A stretch of 64,000 bases of DNA from Seiridium cupressi (Eukaryota > Ascomycota > Sordariomycetes > Amphisphaeriales > Sporocadaceae), in assembly GCA_036674765.1 (NCBI GenBank), contig JARVKI010000002.1:124001-188000 (forward strand). The letters are read 5' to 3'. The position numbers were made by a program, and so were the translations under genes. The notes under the pieces were generated by a model, which did no database searches, had not been told where the DNA came from, and saw only the letters and a list, made by a program, of their open reading frames with translations. Positions 1 through 11,033 of the stretch are shown here, one piece after another (the stretch's first letter is position 1; every line of letters starts with the position of its first letter).

Positions 1-123
1 GAAATCGGCCGGAGAACCGAGGAAAGCAGTCCCAGCAAGAGAAAAACCAAGGACGTCATGCCGAAACAATCCAATACCTTGATGAACTATTTCGGCAAGG
101 CCGCTTCAGAGTCAGCAAATTGA
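1..123 (+). CDS. 3' end of an unidentified gene (partial)
   Basis: Frame 1 is open from the first base to a TGA at 121-123, giving the last 40 residues of a protein that begins outside the window. The tail is basic and polar (SKRKTKD) and ends with TLMNYFGK. The spacing of Leu and Tyr-Phe resembles the C-terminal PCNA-interacting (PIP-like) motifs of replication and repair proteins, but the usual Gln at position 1 is not in register, so this is a resemblance only. No domain is visible, so the protein cannot be named. It could also be a chance open frame, but the composition and the terminal position of the motif favour a real gene end. Confidence 0.45.
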   Translation, partial: EIGRRTEESSPSKRKTKDVMPKQSNTLMNYFGKAASESAN

Positions 124-381
124 ACCTATGTCCTGACAAGTCCATCAGCCTATGCAACGACGATATTTTCTTGAAAGATATCATGGCATCACTGACATAC
201 AAGACGAATGGCATGGTGGGAAATGGTGATTAAGCGAACCCTCGTCTGTGCCAACCTTGCGCTGATGCCTATCTTCAACAGATCACAATAGGGTATAACT
301 CCGTATCCCGATTCCGAACGCCGAGACCCCAAACTAGGCTAGACTTAACGGAGTCTAGTTAGCGAGCGCGTTCATCTCAGC

Positions 382-2196
382 ATGATCCTACGACTTGAAT
401 CATACAGCTCTCCTCTTCCTTTCATAAACAGCTTAACAATCAAGTCTTGCAGGATGGAGGATAAAGGAACACAGGATTTCGCAGGCCCTCATGGGTTTCA
501 ACGTAAACCCAAAGGCTCGCTGAAAACTCTGGCCATTGGAGCATTGGTATGCTTCACCGTCTTCCAGTTCCCGTGGCGAACAGCATTGAAGACTCGGCAC
601 CACTGCCATGCGTCTTTGGACGGCAAGCTCAAATATCCCGGTGAGAAGATCACTTGGGAGGAATGTGGTGAACTCATTGGTCGGAAACTTGAGTGCAGCG
701 AAATTGATGTCCCCATGGATCAGTTCAATCCTGAGAATTCTGGCAACAAGACATTCAGCATCCCACTCATTCGCCTCAGAGGAAAGGATGCCACACAGAA
801 CCTTCTGCTTAACCCTGGAGGCCCTGGTGGCTCGGGTATCGAGTTCATGTATCGGAAAGGGGAGCAGCTGAATGCTATCGTTGGAGAAGGTTTCCACTTG
901 CTCTCGTTCGACCCACGAGGAATCAACAGCTCCAAGCCCGCGGCACTTTGCTATCCGGACAAGGAGACCAGACGTTCCCTCTCTTACGTCAGAGATACGA
1001 GGGTCGTAGAGGACAGCGCAGAAGTCTATTCCTGGGCTCAGGGCTTTGTCCAAGCCTGCCCGGACACAACAGGGGAACATGGCAGCTACATAAACACGCC
1101 ACAGACTGCTGCAGACATGAACACCATTCTCAATGCCGTCGGACAACAGGACATGGTGTACTGGGGCTTCAGCTACGGTACAATTCTTGGTCAAACATAC
1201 GCCAGTCTATTTCCAGAGCGCTCGGAGCGTGTGATCATTGATGGGGTTGCCAACAACTTCGATTGGTACGGCAACGTTATCGATGCCGAGGAGCTCGCTG
1301 ATACCGAGAACGTGCTTCTTGGGTTCTTCGATGAGTGCATCAAGGCCGGCAAGAACTGTACTCTTTCATCGCTCGCGAAAACTAGGGACGAACTCCAGGA
1401 AAAGGTGCTGAGCTTCGCGGACAGTCTTGAAGAGCCCCTCAGCGTCTATGTCAATAATAGCGTGTGGGGATCGCTGAAGCGGGAGAACATTATCCAGAGC
1501 GCACTATTCCCAGCTCTCTACAAGCCTGCTAATTGGTACGACCTCGCCGACCGTCTTGCGAAACTGCTACAAGGCAACGCGACCGAAGCGTTCCTTGCCT
1601 ACGGTAACCGTGAGCCGTCCTTTGGCATGCTTGAGGGCGACGCCAATGACTTTGTAACATTCAACGATGGCCTAAGCGGGCCGAAGCACTATCCGCAAGC
1701 CCGGGAAAGCATGCTAGACTTGCTTCTCCCCGTAGCAAATTCAAGCCTCTTCGGTTTTATTGGTCTCAGGGGTTATTATAGCAAGCAGCAATGGTCGATC
1801 CCCAAGACGCACAAGTTCGTGCAGAAGCTTGGCGTCAAGACTGCACACCCTCTCCTCATTCTCTCGACGACTTATGACCCCGTGTGTCCTCTGATCTCAG
1901 CGCGCTCCGCCAACGCGGCATTCGAGGATTCGCAGATCGTTGAGCTCAAGGGTTATGGCCACTGTACGCTTGCTATGCCCTCCAATTGTGTCGCCAAGCA
2001 TGTGCGTGCTTTCCTGTACAACGGAACGCTCCCCGCCAATTATACGCAGTGTGAAGTTGATGGTCCGTATTTCGTCAAGCCCGAGAAGAATGGAACGGCT
2101 GTGGCACTAATGGAATTTGAGGATTCGGAAGACCAGCGGATTCATCGCGCTCAGCTTGAAATTGCGCGCGATGAAAGCTGGCCTTATGTGTGGTAG
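382..2196 (+). CDS. alpha/beta hydrolase, TAP-type (tripeptidyl aminopeptidase-like) peptidase
   Basis: Intronless frame of 604 codons for a serine peptidase of the alpha/beta-hydrolase fold with a TAP-like C-terminal domain; family members remove short peptides from N-termini. Visible features are an oxyanion-type loop GGPGGSG, the nucleophile elbow GFSYGT (Ser264), a candidate acid in STTYDP (Asp499), and His527 in YGHC followed by a C-terminal TAP region. A hydrophobic stretch at about residues 47-63 (LAIGALVCFTVF) follows a basic segment, so the enzyme is probably a type II membrane-anchored or secreted protein. Several Asn-X-Ser/Thr sites support entry into the secretory pathway. A second Met at 454 (MEDKG) is an equally plausible start and places the hydrophobic segment nearer the N-terminus. 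A 253-codon antisense frame inside it is a shadow. Confidence 0.88.
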   Translation: MILRLESYSSPLPFINSLTIKSCRMEDKGTQDFAGPHGFQRKPKGSLKTLAIGALVCFTVFQFPWRTALKTRHHCHASLDGKLKYPGEKITWEECGELIGRKLECSEIDVPMDQFNPENSGNKTFSIPLIRLRGKDATQNLLLNPGGPGGSGIEFMYRKGEQLNAIVGEGFHLLSFDPRGINSSKPAALCYPDKETRRSLSYVRDTRVVEDSAEVYSWAQGFVQACPDTTGEHGSYINTPQTAADMNTILNAVGQQDMVYWGFSYGTILGQTYASLFPERSERVIIDGVANNFDWYGNVIDAEELADTENVLLGFFDECIKAGKNCTLSSLAKTRDELQEKVLSFADSLEEPLSVYVNNSVWGSLKRENIIQSALFPALYKPANWYDLADRLAKLLQGNATEAFLAYGNREPSFGMLEGDANDFVTFNDGLSGPKHYPQARESMLDLLLPVANSSLFGFIGLRGYYSKQQWSIPKTHKFVQKLGVKTAHPLLILSTTYDPVCPLISARSANAAFEDSQIVELKGYGHCTLAMPSNCVAKHVRAFLYNGTLPANYTQCEVDGPYFVKPEKNGTAVALMEFEDSEDQRIHRAQLEIARDESWPYVW

Positions 2197-2827
2197 GAAT
2201 TTGAACCGTATCAATGGTCCTGGCTGCGGCTATTCAATGTTGAGCCAATAGTCGCTTGAGGCGTGTCTATTTTATGTAAACTACAGTCCATAAACCTTAA
2301 ACGATGATTTCATCCATCTTTACCTCGGTAGTATTCCAGAAGTACGCGCGCTCATCTCCATCCGATGGAATTCGCGTCAGTCAACATGTGCCTAACCATC
2401 TCTACGGCTAGTCAAGGCCGCCACCTTGAGGCTAAAATCTATAAATTGTATGTATCTACGATTTCCTGTCCATTTTAGGCTGGTAACTAATATTAAATGT
2501 ATATACCAAGATAATTTCTTCCTTCTTCCTGCATGATACCACGATTCAGATCTTGGTACACCAATCCGGGGCTCGTCCTTGTCCACTACAACGGCTTCAC
2601 GGATGAATCAGCCCGTGACATGTTGACCCTCTGACACCATACTACGATATTCAAAAAGCCTCGGCCTGTCTGCATCTCTATTAATAACTAAGATCTCCAT
2701 TTGGGATTTATCATTTCCTCGTTATAGATTCGTTCACATGTTCGCACAGAAATCAATATCTCGACTACCAACAGCACCATAATCAAAATCCATTATATTC
2801 CATTCGACGCGACTTAAATGCGCAACC
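2197..2827. other. intergenic, AT-rich, no gene seen
   Basis: About 630 bases between the hydrolase stop and the small secreted protein start. It has short AT-rich runs and no frame with coding character. An ATG at 2818 lies just upstream of, and out of frame with, the chosen start at 2828. It would open a basic Pro/Arg-rich frame with no signal peptide, so it may act as an overlapping upstream start. Confidence 0.5.
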
Positions 2828-3481
2828 ATGCGATTTTCATTTTCTGCAGCAGTTCTCCTCCTGGCCATCACCACCTCCGCCCAACCCACAGACGTCAAAC
2901 CCCACGGCCTCGAGAACAGACAAGCCGGCCCTGGCACGACACTGCAGTCGGGGTGGTACTGGATCCGGGCGGTCGTGGCGCCCAACTTCCACAAATACCT
3001 GCAGACGAACCCAGCGTACAAGCCCGGGGTCGCGATCCTAGAGTCGTACACGACGGCGGGGCAGTTCAACGTGCAGGACGGGCAGCTGGTGGCCAACACG
3101 GGCACGGGGTCGGACCCGCTGTACCTCAACGTCGAGCGGCCGGCGGACCTGACGCAGCGGGCGCTGTCGACGTGGTTCAACGCGACCGAGAACGCGTTCG
3201 GCACCTTTGTGTTCCAGGGCGACGCGCTGACCTGGAGCACGCCCGACATCCAGCGGCAGAACCTCGCTGCCTGGCTCGTTTGCGACGGCCAGATGCTGTA
3301 TATCAATACGGGCGCCTATGGATACCAGACGCCGACGGGATGTGCGGATCAGACGGTGAGTTACAAGCGGAGTATCTCTACTAGATGGTGGACTCTGAAG
3401 AATCTCCATGCGATGAAAAGACGAGCTAACACTGGATTCTAGATCCATTATTACAACGATGCACATGCAAATGGAAAGTAA
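2828..3481 (+). CDS. small secreted protein with lectin-like (beta-trefoil-like) sequence
   Basis: Two exons, 2828-3355 and 3443-3481, encode 188 residues. The intron (GTGAGT donor, GCTAAC branch, TAG acceptor) joins in phase, and the spliced tail ends in IHYYNDAHANGK. A clear signal peptide (MRFSFSAAVLLLAITTSAQ) is followed by a possible Arg cleavage site (LENRQ). The mature part starts GWYWIRAV and contains FHKYLQT and GQFNVQDGQLV, which resemble the repeated strands of ricin-B/beta-trefoil lectins. It has two Cys in the C-terminal third, which could form a disulfide. The base composition is very GC-rich at third positions in the centre (3040-3250), unlike its neighbours. Role unknown; a cell-surface or effector-type protein is inference only. 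Confidence 0.75.
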
Positions 3482-3778
3482 AGCGCGCGATGAGTTGCAT
3501 GCAGATGGGATGCAAATGTGTCAATTGTGTGCCCAGAAGAAATGCGGCTCTGAAATGCCGGTTCAAATTTTTGAACTCTCTATAATAATTATACAACCAG
3601 CTCTTATGATGGATCTTGCCAATATCCTCTCTCACTTTCTCCCTCTCATGTAAATCGTCGTATCGTAATGAAAGGTTTGGGGTATCAAAGAAGTAACCAC
3701 GCCGGGACACCATCGTACTGCTGCCATGCTCAGGATGATTCTGTTTCACGGCCGCATCATCTTCAAATTCGGCTTCTC

Positions 3779-4300
3779 TTATCCTGAGGTTCCACCTCCG
3801 CCGCCGCTGGTGCCACCGCCACCTGAAGAAGCACCTCCGCTGGTATCAGTGCCTCCAAAGCCTCCACTGGCATAGCCGCCGCTAGTATCGGTAGCTCCAT
3901 GGTGTCCATGATGTCCGTGGTGTCCTGCGGTGTGTGCATGTCCGGGAGGACTGACGTCTGTAGTCGTGTCTACCCCGGCGCCATAGGCATAGGCGGCTGG
4001 CGGCGCCGAGCTCGCATTTCCGTATTGGTATGCGCCCGAGTTGGGGTGTTCTTTGTGCCACTTGTTCAGTTCATCTTGGCGCTGTTGCCGTCGCTTCTGT
4101 GTGCGGGAATACACGCTGCAACCACCAACACAGACCAGAAGGCCTACCGCCACGGCGATGACGATTCCCGCGATGGCAGCGCCGCTGACGGTATTGCGAG
4201 TCCTTTCGTAGTCAGAGTAGTTGGAATATGTCGTTCTTATGGCGACGTTACCATGGGGGAGACCTGTGTAGCGCTTGGCGAAGGACTGAAGTACGGGCAT
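3779..4300 (-). CDS. Gly/Ser/His-rich single-pass membrane protein, hypothetical
   Basis: Minus-strand frame whose most likely start is the Met at 4300 (MPVLQSFAKRY); an upstream in-frame Met exists at 4342. The protein has a short N-terminal segment, one transmembrane helix (GAAIAGIVIAVAVGLLVCVGG), a basic stop-transfer stretch (RTQKRRQQRQD), then a cytoplasmic tail with PPAAYAYG, a His/Gly repeat (HHGHHGHHG) and a terminal TSGGGGG repeat. Small membrane proteins of this plan are common in ascomycetes and have no assigned function. A possible 49-nt intron (GTAACG donor inside the N-terminal part) cannot be excluded. It is convergent with the upstream secreted protein, with stop codons about 300 bases apart. 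Confidence 0.6.
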   Translation of the reverse strand: MPVLQSFAKRYTGLPHGNVAIRTTYSNYSDYERTRNTVSGAAIAGIVIAVAVGLLVCVGGCSVYSRTQKRRQQRQDELNKWHKEHPNSGAYQYGNASSAPPAAYAYGAGVDTTTDVSPPGHAHTAGHHGHHGHHGATDTSGGYASGGFGGTDTSGGASSGGGGTSGGGGGTSG

Positions 4301-4342
4301 GGTGATGGTTTGATAGAGGTGATACCTTGAAAGGTTGTTCAC

Positions 4343-6678
4343 CCGTGTTCTTTAATGATGATTTAGTGATTAAAGGACTGGGCTCGTGGATCCATCGATT
4401 CAAAGGTCCATGGCCATCCTCTGGCTTTTGTGTTCCCCTACCCACAGTATAGCACTGCCGTGCTAAACGAGCAAGGCAGCCTAATGCCTTCCTGACATTG
4501 CCTTATGAGCTTGGCGCACGTAGGGATCTTCGAGCCCATGTTGTATTTGTGCACTTCTCAGCCTTGGGAACAGAGTGGCGGTCTTGAAATGTGACATCAG
4601 GAATTTGAAAATTGAGCTTCCCATCGCATAGTAGCCAATCGTATGTGGCTGTTAGCGGTCTTGGCCAAGGGCGAAGGATTCGCATAGCGTGACTGCGCCA
4701 GCCCTGTGCCTCGAAATGATCGGCGGAGTCGCCTCGGGCGGTGTAACGGTCGACTCACAATTACTGAATGGGATCCTCTCTGCAATAGTGGTCATAGCGT
4801 ATAAAATGCTGAGATGAGCCTTGGCGGCCAATTTGCTTTCTATCGCATTGTGGCAAACCAATTGCAGGCAGTTTCTTCCGGTGTCGTCAATAATTCGATG
4901 ATGATCTGAATCCGATGACCTGACACAAGTGCTCTCTGGTCGCAGTACTTCCAGCTGACACGCCAATAGCAAAACATGTCTCATCTTGCACCCTTTCAAT
5001 CTGTTGGTTTGCCAAGCAGTGGACACCAGTAGTGAAGCGCTGTCTTCCAGTGGACATCGTTTAAAGCCGTACCAAACATTCGCCGTCCTCGGAACAATAA
5101 AAAGTACCTAAAAAAGTCAATAATACAATGGGTTATCTTGTAGCACATATAGGATGTCGATCTTTTCTTGACAGAATGGGTCGGAGCAGTGCGCCGAGGC
5201 CTTCGTGCGTTCAGCGCTTCAATAGTGGCCGGGCTTTCTCCATCGTTCAGGAGCTGTAGGGTTCGTATGCAATGTAGGATTATACTCCAACGGCAATTTC
5301 GTGTGACTGGGCCTTCATCTCAATAACATTACTTAGTGCTCCTGCCCCTCAACGGAATTAGATGTCATTCGTGCCTCTCATGGGCATTGACGAATGCTGG
5401 CAATGCATTGCTGAGGTCTTGACTGCTCAAAGGCCCGCTGTTGCAGGCCGTAAGAGTTTGTCTCTGACAACAACTTGATGGTAAGCAGTTGAAAGACAAG
5501 AGACCTTATCGGACGAAACCAGAAAAACATTCGCATATCGTCGTCCCAAAAGTCATTTACCACGCGCTCGAAAGCCTCGACACGATCCATACTGCGGCGC
5601 GGCGACATTCGTCCGAGATCATGGCGAGCTTTTGTCAAGAATCAGTACATACGCGTTCAGACTTCAACTCAATCAATGGCTTATGTTCTAAACACTCGGT
5701 TTCTCCGGAAATGTTGCTCGATCATGATAATATCGAGATTCCTAGTCTTCCCGGGCTAAGTAAACGGCAGAGAAGAAGATTCCAAAGATGCTGAAGATGC
5801 GAAGGAGGTTGAGCGAATGGGAGCAGCGTAGAAGGCTGTGAGACTTGCCCGATAGTTGAATATCAGTGCAACTTGTAAAGTCACCTCAAAAGTCGCGGCG
5901 CAAGTTGTCAGGTGTAGAAGCAGTCGAGGAGGAGTAGTGGTGCATGTGACCAAGTGGGAGTGACACTACCAAGGCAAGGATGGAAGCATTGTTCAAGCCA
6001 CGGTGGCGTGGTCAACGGCATCCCAGTGTGGGCAAGCATATCAACAACATGGTCTCGCAGCTCACGCAGCTGGCACATTTCATATCAAAAGAGAATTGTG
6101 TTCAAGTCGTCCCGCTGGGCTTGATATCAAGAATGCACTTGGAACGCAGAATCGCCAACGGCTCTCAATGCCAGCGCTGGGTACGATTATTGCAGCCTGC
6201 TGGTCCTTCATGATTGAGGGCTATTGTACGCGCGCCGCGAACCGCTAGAGGTAAATGCACAAGGAATTTGCTAGTATCCCGTACGACTAATGCCGGTGAT
6301 TAGTTATCGGATCACTCGACCACCTTAACTCCGTTGTCAAACATTAGCATCGCCATCCGGAAAGCTACGTCTTTCCCGCCAGTCCAACGAGATCACGAGA
6401 AAGCATCCAATAGTGGGATAGTGGGGCGCCCTCTGCAGGAAGAAGCTTGGCATCTATAACTGGTCCTTGTCATCTATAACTGGTCGCGCAGTCAGATATC
6501 GAGTATAAAGAGGACTGGTACATTTCACCGACTTCGCTGGATGCCTCAATTGTTTTTGTTCCATTGGAGTCTGTCTCATCGACCAGGTGACGAGAGAACA
6601 TCCCGATCAGCACGGAGCAATTGAATCTGAATCGCCGCTCAACCCACGGGAACTTTTTCCAGGAACTATACGCCCACC
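4343..6678. other. long intergenic region without a convincing gene
   Basis: About 2.3 kb with only short overlapping frames on both strands. The minus frame at 4652-5026 has a stretch (DDTGRNCLQLVC) faintly like an ankyrin repeat but no second repeat. The plus frame at 5489-5794 is hydrophilic and unrecognised. The last part (6400-6678) would hold the promoter of the dehydrogenase. Confidence 0.4.
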
Positions 6679-7879
6679 ATGGCAGGACCACCGGCAAGCT
6701 CGGCCTTGAGCAAAGATATTCTCTTGATCATCTTCGTCACGCCGCCCAACGAAGAATGGATCTCGAGGGTGAAGGGCAAACACCCAGGCCTGGAGATTAG
6801 ATGGGTCAACTTCAGGAACCTGGATGGTAGCTTCAAGAAGCCTGAAGACTTTGATGCCAAACTCTTTGAAGGCGTTACCATTCTATGTCCCTCCGCTTGG
6901 CCACCCGCAGCCGAGTTTCTTTCGACTGTCCGATTTATTCAGATTCTCTCTGCTGGAGTCGACTTTTGGACAAATCATGCGGTATACAAGGATAAGAATG
7001 TCCTTTTCTCGACTGCAAATGGCGCTCACGCGTAAGTCAATGGCACCGATGTGGCAAATACTGTTGTTCAGCTCTCAAATTTTCCGACAGGCCACAGATT
7101 GCCGAGTGGGTGATTGGATCTTACTTGTCGCACCAGCACCACTTCACCCGCTATACTGAACAGATGAAGACCGGGCTCTGGGAGCCTCCAACCGCGTCTA
7201 CTGTTCAAGACTGCACAGTCGCACGAATGTGAGTAGGGTCCGCAATGCTACTACAGCGACCGCTAATAGTGAGTGAAGGGGTGTGCTTGGGTACGGTGCA
7301 ATTGGTAGGCAGTGCGCCCGCATCGCAAAGTCCATGGGCATGGATGTGTATGCATACACCCGCAGTGAAAAGTCGTCGCCTGAAAAGCGCAAGGACGATT
7401 CGTACCACGTCCCGGGTACAGGTGACCCAGAAGGCCTACTCCCATCCAAGTGGTTCCACGGTGCCTCCAAGGAAGACATCAACAGCTTCCTAAGCCAGGA
7501 TCTTGATATCCTGGTTCTAAGTCTTCCGTTGACAAGCGAAACGAAGGGATTGCTCTCACATGAGCAGTTTGAAATTCTCAGCAAGAAGAAGACTTTTGTC
7601 TCCAACATCGCCAGAGGCGGTATTATCGATCAAGATGCTCTGATCGAGGCTTTGGAGTCTGGAAAGATTAGGGGAGCTGCTCTGGATGTCACGGCCCCTG
7701 AGCCTCTGCCCTCAGACCACAAGCTCTGGAAGGCGCCGAACCTGTTGATCACGCCTCACATCAGCTGGCAAACCCAGTCATTGACGACCAGACTCTTGGA
7801 CATTCTCGAACAGAACTTGGATAACCTGGGTGCCAAGAAGCCATTGATCAATGTTGTGAATAGGGAACTCAACTACTGA
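6679..7879 (+). CDS. D-isomer-specific 2-hydroxyacid dehydrogenase
   Basis: Three exons (6679-7031, 7091-7228, 7279-7879) give 363 residues, with canonical GTAAGT/GTGAGT donors and clean phase joins. The enzyme should reduce a 2-keto acid to a D-2-hydroxy acid (or the reverse) with NAD(P)H in the cytosol. The Rossmann motif GYGAIGRQCA spans the exon 2/3 region. The catalytic triad of the family is visible: Arg in SNIARGGI, Glu in DVTAPEPLP, and His in ITPHIS. The N-terminal substrate domain is shorter and divergent, as in the glyoxylate/hydroxypyruvate reductase-like subgroup, so the substrate cannot be told. It lies about 1 kb upstream of an MFS transporter on the same strand; a functional link is possible but unproven. 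Confidence 0.9.
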
Positions 7880-8881
7880 TGTGGCTAGCTGCCGCTGGGA
7901 TGGCACCTTGCAAGTTCGGCCTGGAAGATTGTCAGCAATGTAACCTAGTAGAGTCCTACGCATCCGACAGCGCGCAATGAAAGCTATTGGGTGTCCTAGC
8001 TGGCCCGCGATTGCACACGTGCACAAGGGTCTGAAGATTGTGGAAACCATTCATGCTTAATCGATACGGCATTACCAATCCCTAGTCTGTTGACTGATCA
8101 GTTGTTGCACTTATTGAAGAAGACTAAGGTTATAGTTAGTCATATCTGTCTAACGGATTATTGCGCTGTGCTTTCTACGTAATATATGTCACCAATTGGC
8201 TGATCCGGCGCATCCCAATACTTGCCCCATCTGCTCCGGTTTCCCCACTATCGGGCAGTGGCACACAAGGACGGAATACTGCATTATCAGACATGAATGG
8301 AACTGTAACACGGCTTCTGTATAACCTACAACTAAGGGGCTGACCAATGGAAGCGGTTAACCCACAGTTGGTTTCGGCATCCCAAGAGCCAAGGCGAGCC
8401 ACAAAGCAGGAACTTTGATCGGACGTCCGGCCGGTAGGGCTGCTCCAAGGCTGGGGTTGAGTTTCACTAACGATAACCAAATACTGACAGTAAACTTTCC
8501 CCAGCCATCAAACCTCTTTGTTTCAAACCTTGAATGGCTGTTTTGACATGAGAAAAGGCGATTTTGGCTGACATCAGCCCGAGCTACGGGGGCATCAAAC
8601 TATCAGACGCCGGATCTAGAGCTCCTTAGCTGGGCTGGGGAGACAGGCCCAAAAGATGAAGCTCCGTGTTGTTAATGGCAACGGCATAAAGCCCGAGACT
8701 TCGGGGCGTGCTTGACATATCCGGGGTGTAACCTGAGAAGTAGTGCTGCAGGTACGATATGGCGCCCCCCAAAAGACAATACATATACCAGGCTCCCGTC
8801 CCGCTTCCTTGTACGAGTCTACCAACGTAAGGACGATATTGTTTTTCTTCGATAGCTGAGCATATTGGAATTTCCCAAACC
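7880..8881. other. intergenic, promoter region of the MFS gene
   Basis: About 1 kb with no coding frame of note. It holds the 3' flank of the dehydrogenase and the upstream region of the transporter. No repeat or RNA gene was seen. Confidence 0.5.
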
Positions 8882-10797
8882 ATGTCTACGCATCACAAGA
8901 CTGAGATCATCCCTGGCACGGATATCGTGTTCAGGGAGACCAACACTGGCGAGGGAAATGCCACAGAAGAGCTGGTCCTTATCCCCCAGCCTACAGACAA
9001 CGCTGATGATCCCTTGGTACGTCGAGTTCCGCTCGGATGAGATCTCCTTGTATTCTAACTTGTGTAACAATAGAACTGGACTCCAACATGGAAGACCGTC
9101 GTCATCGTCAACCAGTTCATCTTCACCTTCGTCAGCATCATGACGCCGCTGTGCATCTCACCACTCACCATCATCTTCGAGCAAGAGTTCAACAAGTCGC
9201 TTCCCGAGGTCAACATGCTCTTCGGTGCCGCCGCTATCACCCTCGGATATGCCAACTTCCTGATTGTGCCCGCTGCCAATGTGTTTGGTCGACGACCCGT
9301 CCTCCTCATCTGCGGACTAATCTGCATTCTGGCGAATATCTGGCAGGCACTCGTCACCAGCTACCCCAGTTTCATCGGCGCTCGTATCATCTCCGGGCTC
9401 GGAGCTGCTGCGAATGAGAGTCTCATGCCCATGGTTGTCGCCGATGTCCTGTTCTTGCACCAAAGAGGAAAGAGCATGGCGTTCTACTTGTAAGTCACTC
9501 TAAATAAGAATCTAGTGTCAGCCTCTCATATTCACCATTTCTGCACAGCTGGGCATATTTCATGGGCCTGTTCATCGGCCCCATCATCTCCGGAGCCATT
9601 GCATCCCGAATCAACTGGAGGTGGTTTGTAAGTCTCAGCTCACGCCACCTTTCACAAGACAGCTACTGATCTGTAGCACCAGTTCTGGGTCTGTACCATC
9701 CTTCAAGCCGTCAGTTTCATCTTCGTCCTCGTAGCCCACCCCGAGACCAAATACGATCGATCAGCCATATCCGAGACCTCCGGCGTCTCCGTGCTCCATA
9801 TCTCCGAGAACAAGAACAAGCCGACCGACACCCACGACTCCGAGTCCTCGTCCCCGCGCCCCTCGATCGCGACGGCGATCCACCACTCCCAGGCCCTCGG
9901 CAACGGCCGGCCGTCGCGCGCGCAGTTCTCCGTCGTCCCGCGCCTGCGCTTCACCCGCGGCGGCTTCCGCTCCGTCATTCGGGATGTGGTCTCGCCTATC
10001 CAGATTCTATTCTACCCGATCGTGCTCTGGGCCGCTTTCGCCATGGGCTTCGCGGCCAACTCGCTGCTGGCGCTGAACATCACGCAAGCGCAGGTGTTCG
10101 CCGCGCCGCCGTTCTTGTTCACGCCGGACCAGATCGGGCTCATCAACTTTGCGTTCGTCATTGGCGCTGCTATTGCCTTGGTCACTGCGGGCCCGTTCTC
10201 GGATTGGGTCGCGCTCCGCAAGGCGAGGAAGAACGGTGGTGTGCTGGAAGCTGAGTTCCGCCTGCCTGCGCTCATTCCTTATGTTGCTATCAATTTGATC
10301 GGCATGGTCATTACGGCTGTGGGCTATCAGAGAAGTTGGCCATGGGCTGCGATTGTTGTCGCTGGGTAGGTTCCACGTCAACTTTGTATAGTACATTTAA
10401 CTAATTGCCCTTCTAGTTACATGCTCATCGGCATCCAAGTAGTTGGCATTCCCGCTATTGCCATTGCTTATGCCGTGGACTGTTACAAGGCGCTCCCGGG
10501 TGAGATCATGATCGCAGCGACAATTATGAAGAATACTTTCGGTGTAAGCTTGGTTCCTCCCCAGTCGCGATTTGAATTTGCTTGTTTCACAATGGAGAGC
10601 CTGTACGCTGACATCCATCACAGTTCGGCATGATCTTTTACATCAACGACTGGGCAGCCCGCGACGGGTTTCTCGCCCCTATCCTAATGGTCATGACGCT
10701 GACAGTTGGCTTCTCTGTCCTCGGTCTCGCGGTCTTCATGCCTTTTGGCAAGAAGTTCCGTCGCATGACAAAGGACTCGAAGCTCCATGCCTTGTAA
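8882..10797 (+). CDS. MFS transporter, DHA1-like (12-TM)
   Basis: Six exons (8882-9016, 9074-9489, 9549-9627, 9683-10365, 10417-10543, 10624-10797) give about 537 residues. The exon 4 acceptor could instead be 9676, adding two residues. The N-terminus is hydrophilic, then helices carry the loop 2-3 motif-A-like NVFGRRP and the motif VGARIISGLGA-type helix 4. A long cytoplasmic loop rich in Ser/Pro/Arg separates the two six-helix halves, and the tail is short (KKFRRMTKDSKLHAL). The first helix pair reads NWTPTWKTVVI, as in fungal DHA1 members described for drugs, polyamines and related solutes. The substrate is unknown. The stop is about 240 bases from the convergent pectinesterase stop. Confidence 0.88.
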
Positions 10798-11033
10798 ACA
10801 TATGATTACTGGGAGTTTTGTGGTTTTGCGTCGAGCGAGTCTTGGATTATGTGATGAAAGGTCGGTTTAATGGTATTAAGGAACGCACGTCATGTCATGT
10901 ATTTTACGCCACATACCCTGTTCATGAATGTATTGGAGGCTTTTATGTAGTTTAAAATGAATGATGTCTGATGAGATCAAAGACGAGCTCACATTTTATG
11001 CATCCCCATTTTCTCTTTCAAATCTTGTTCTTT

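Noticed and set aside
433..1194. 253-codon antisense frame inside the TAP hydrolase
   Set aside because: Mirror of a strongly coding plus-strand gene; no motifs of its own.
4652..5026. Possible ankyrin-like segment (DDTGRNCLQLVC)
   Set aside because: Only one weak unit, no second repeat, no splice context.
6679..10797. Small secondary-metabolite cluster (dehydrogenase plus MFS)
   Set aside because: No PKS, NRPS, terpene or other backbone enzyme or pathway regulator in the window.
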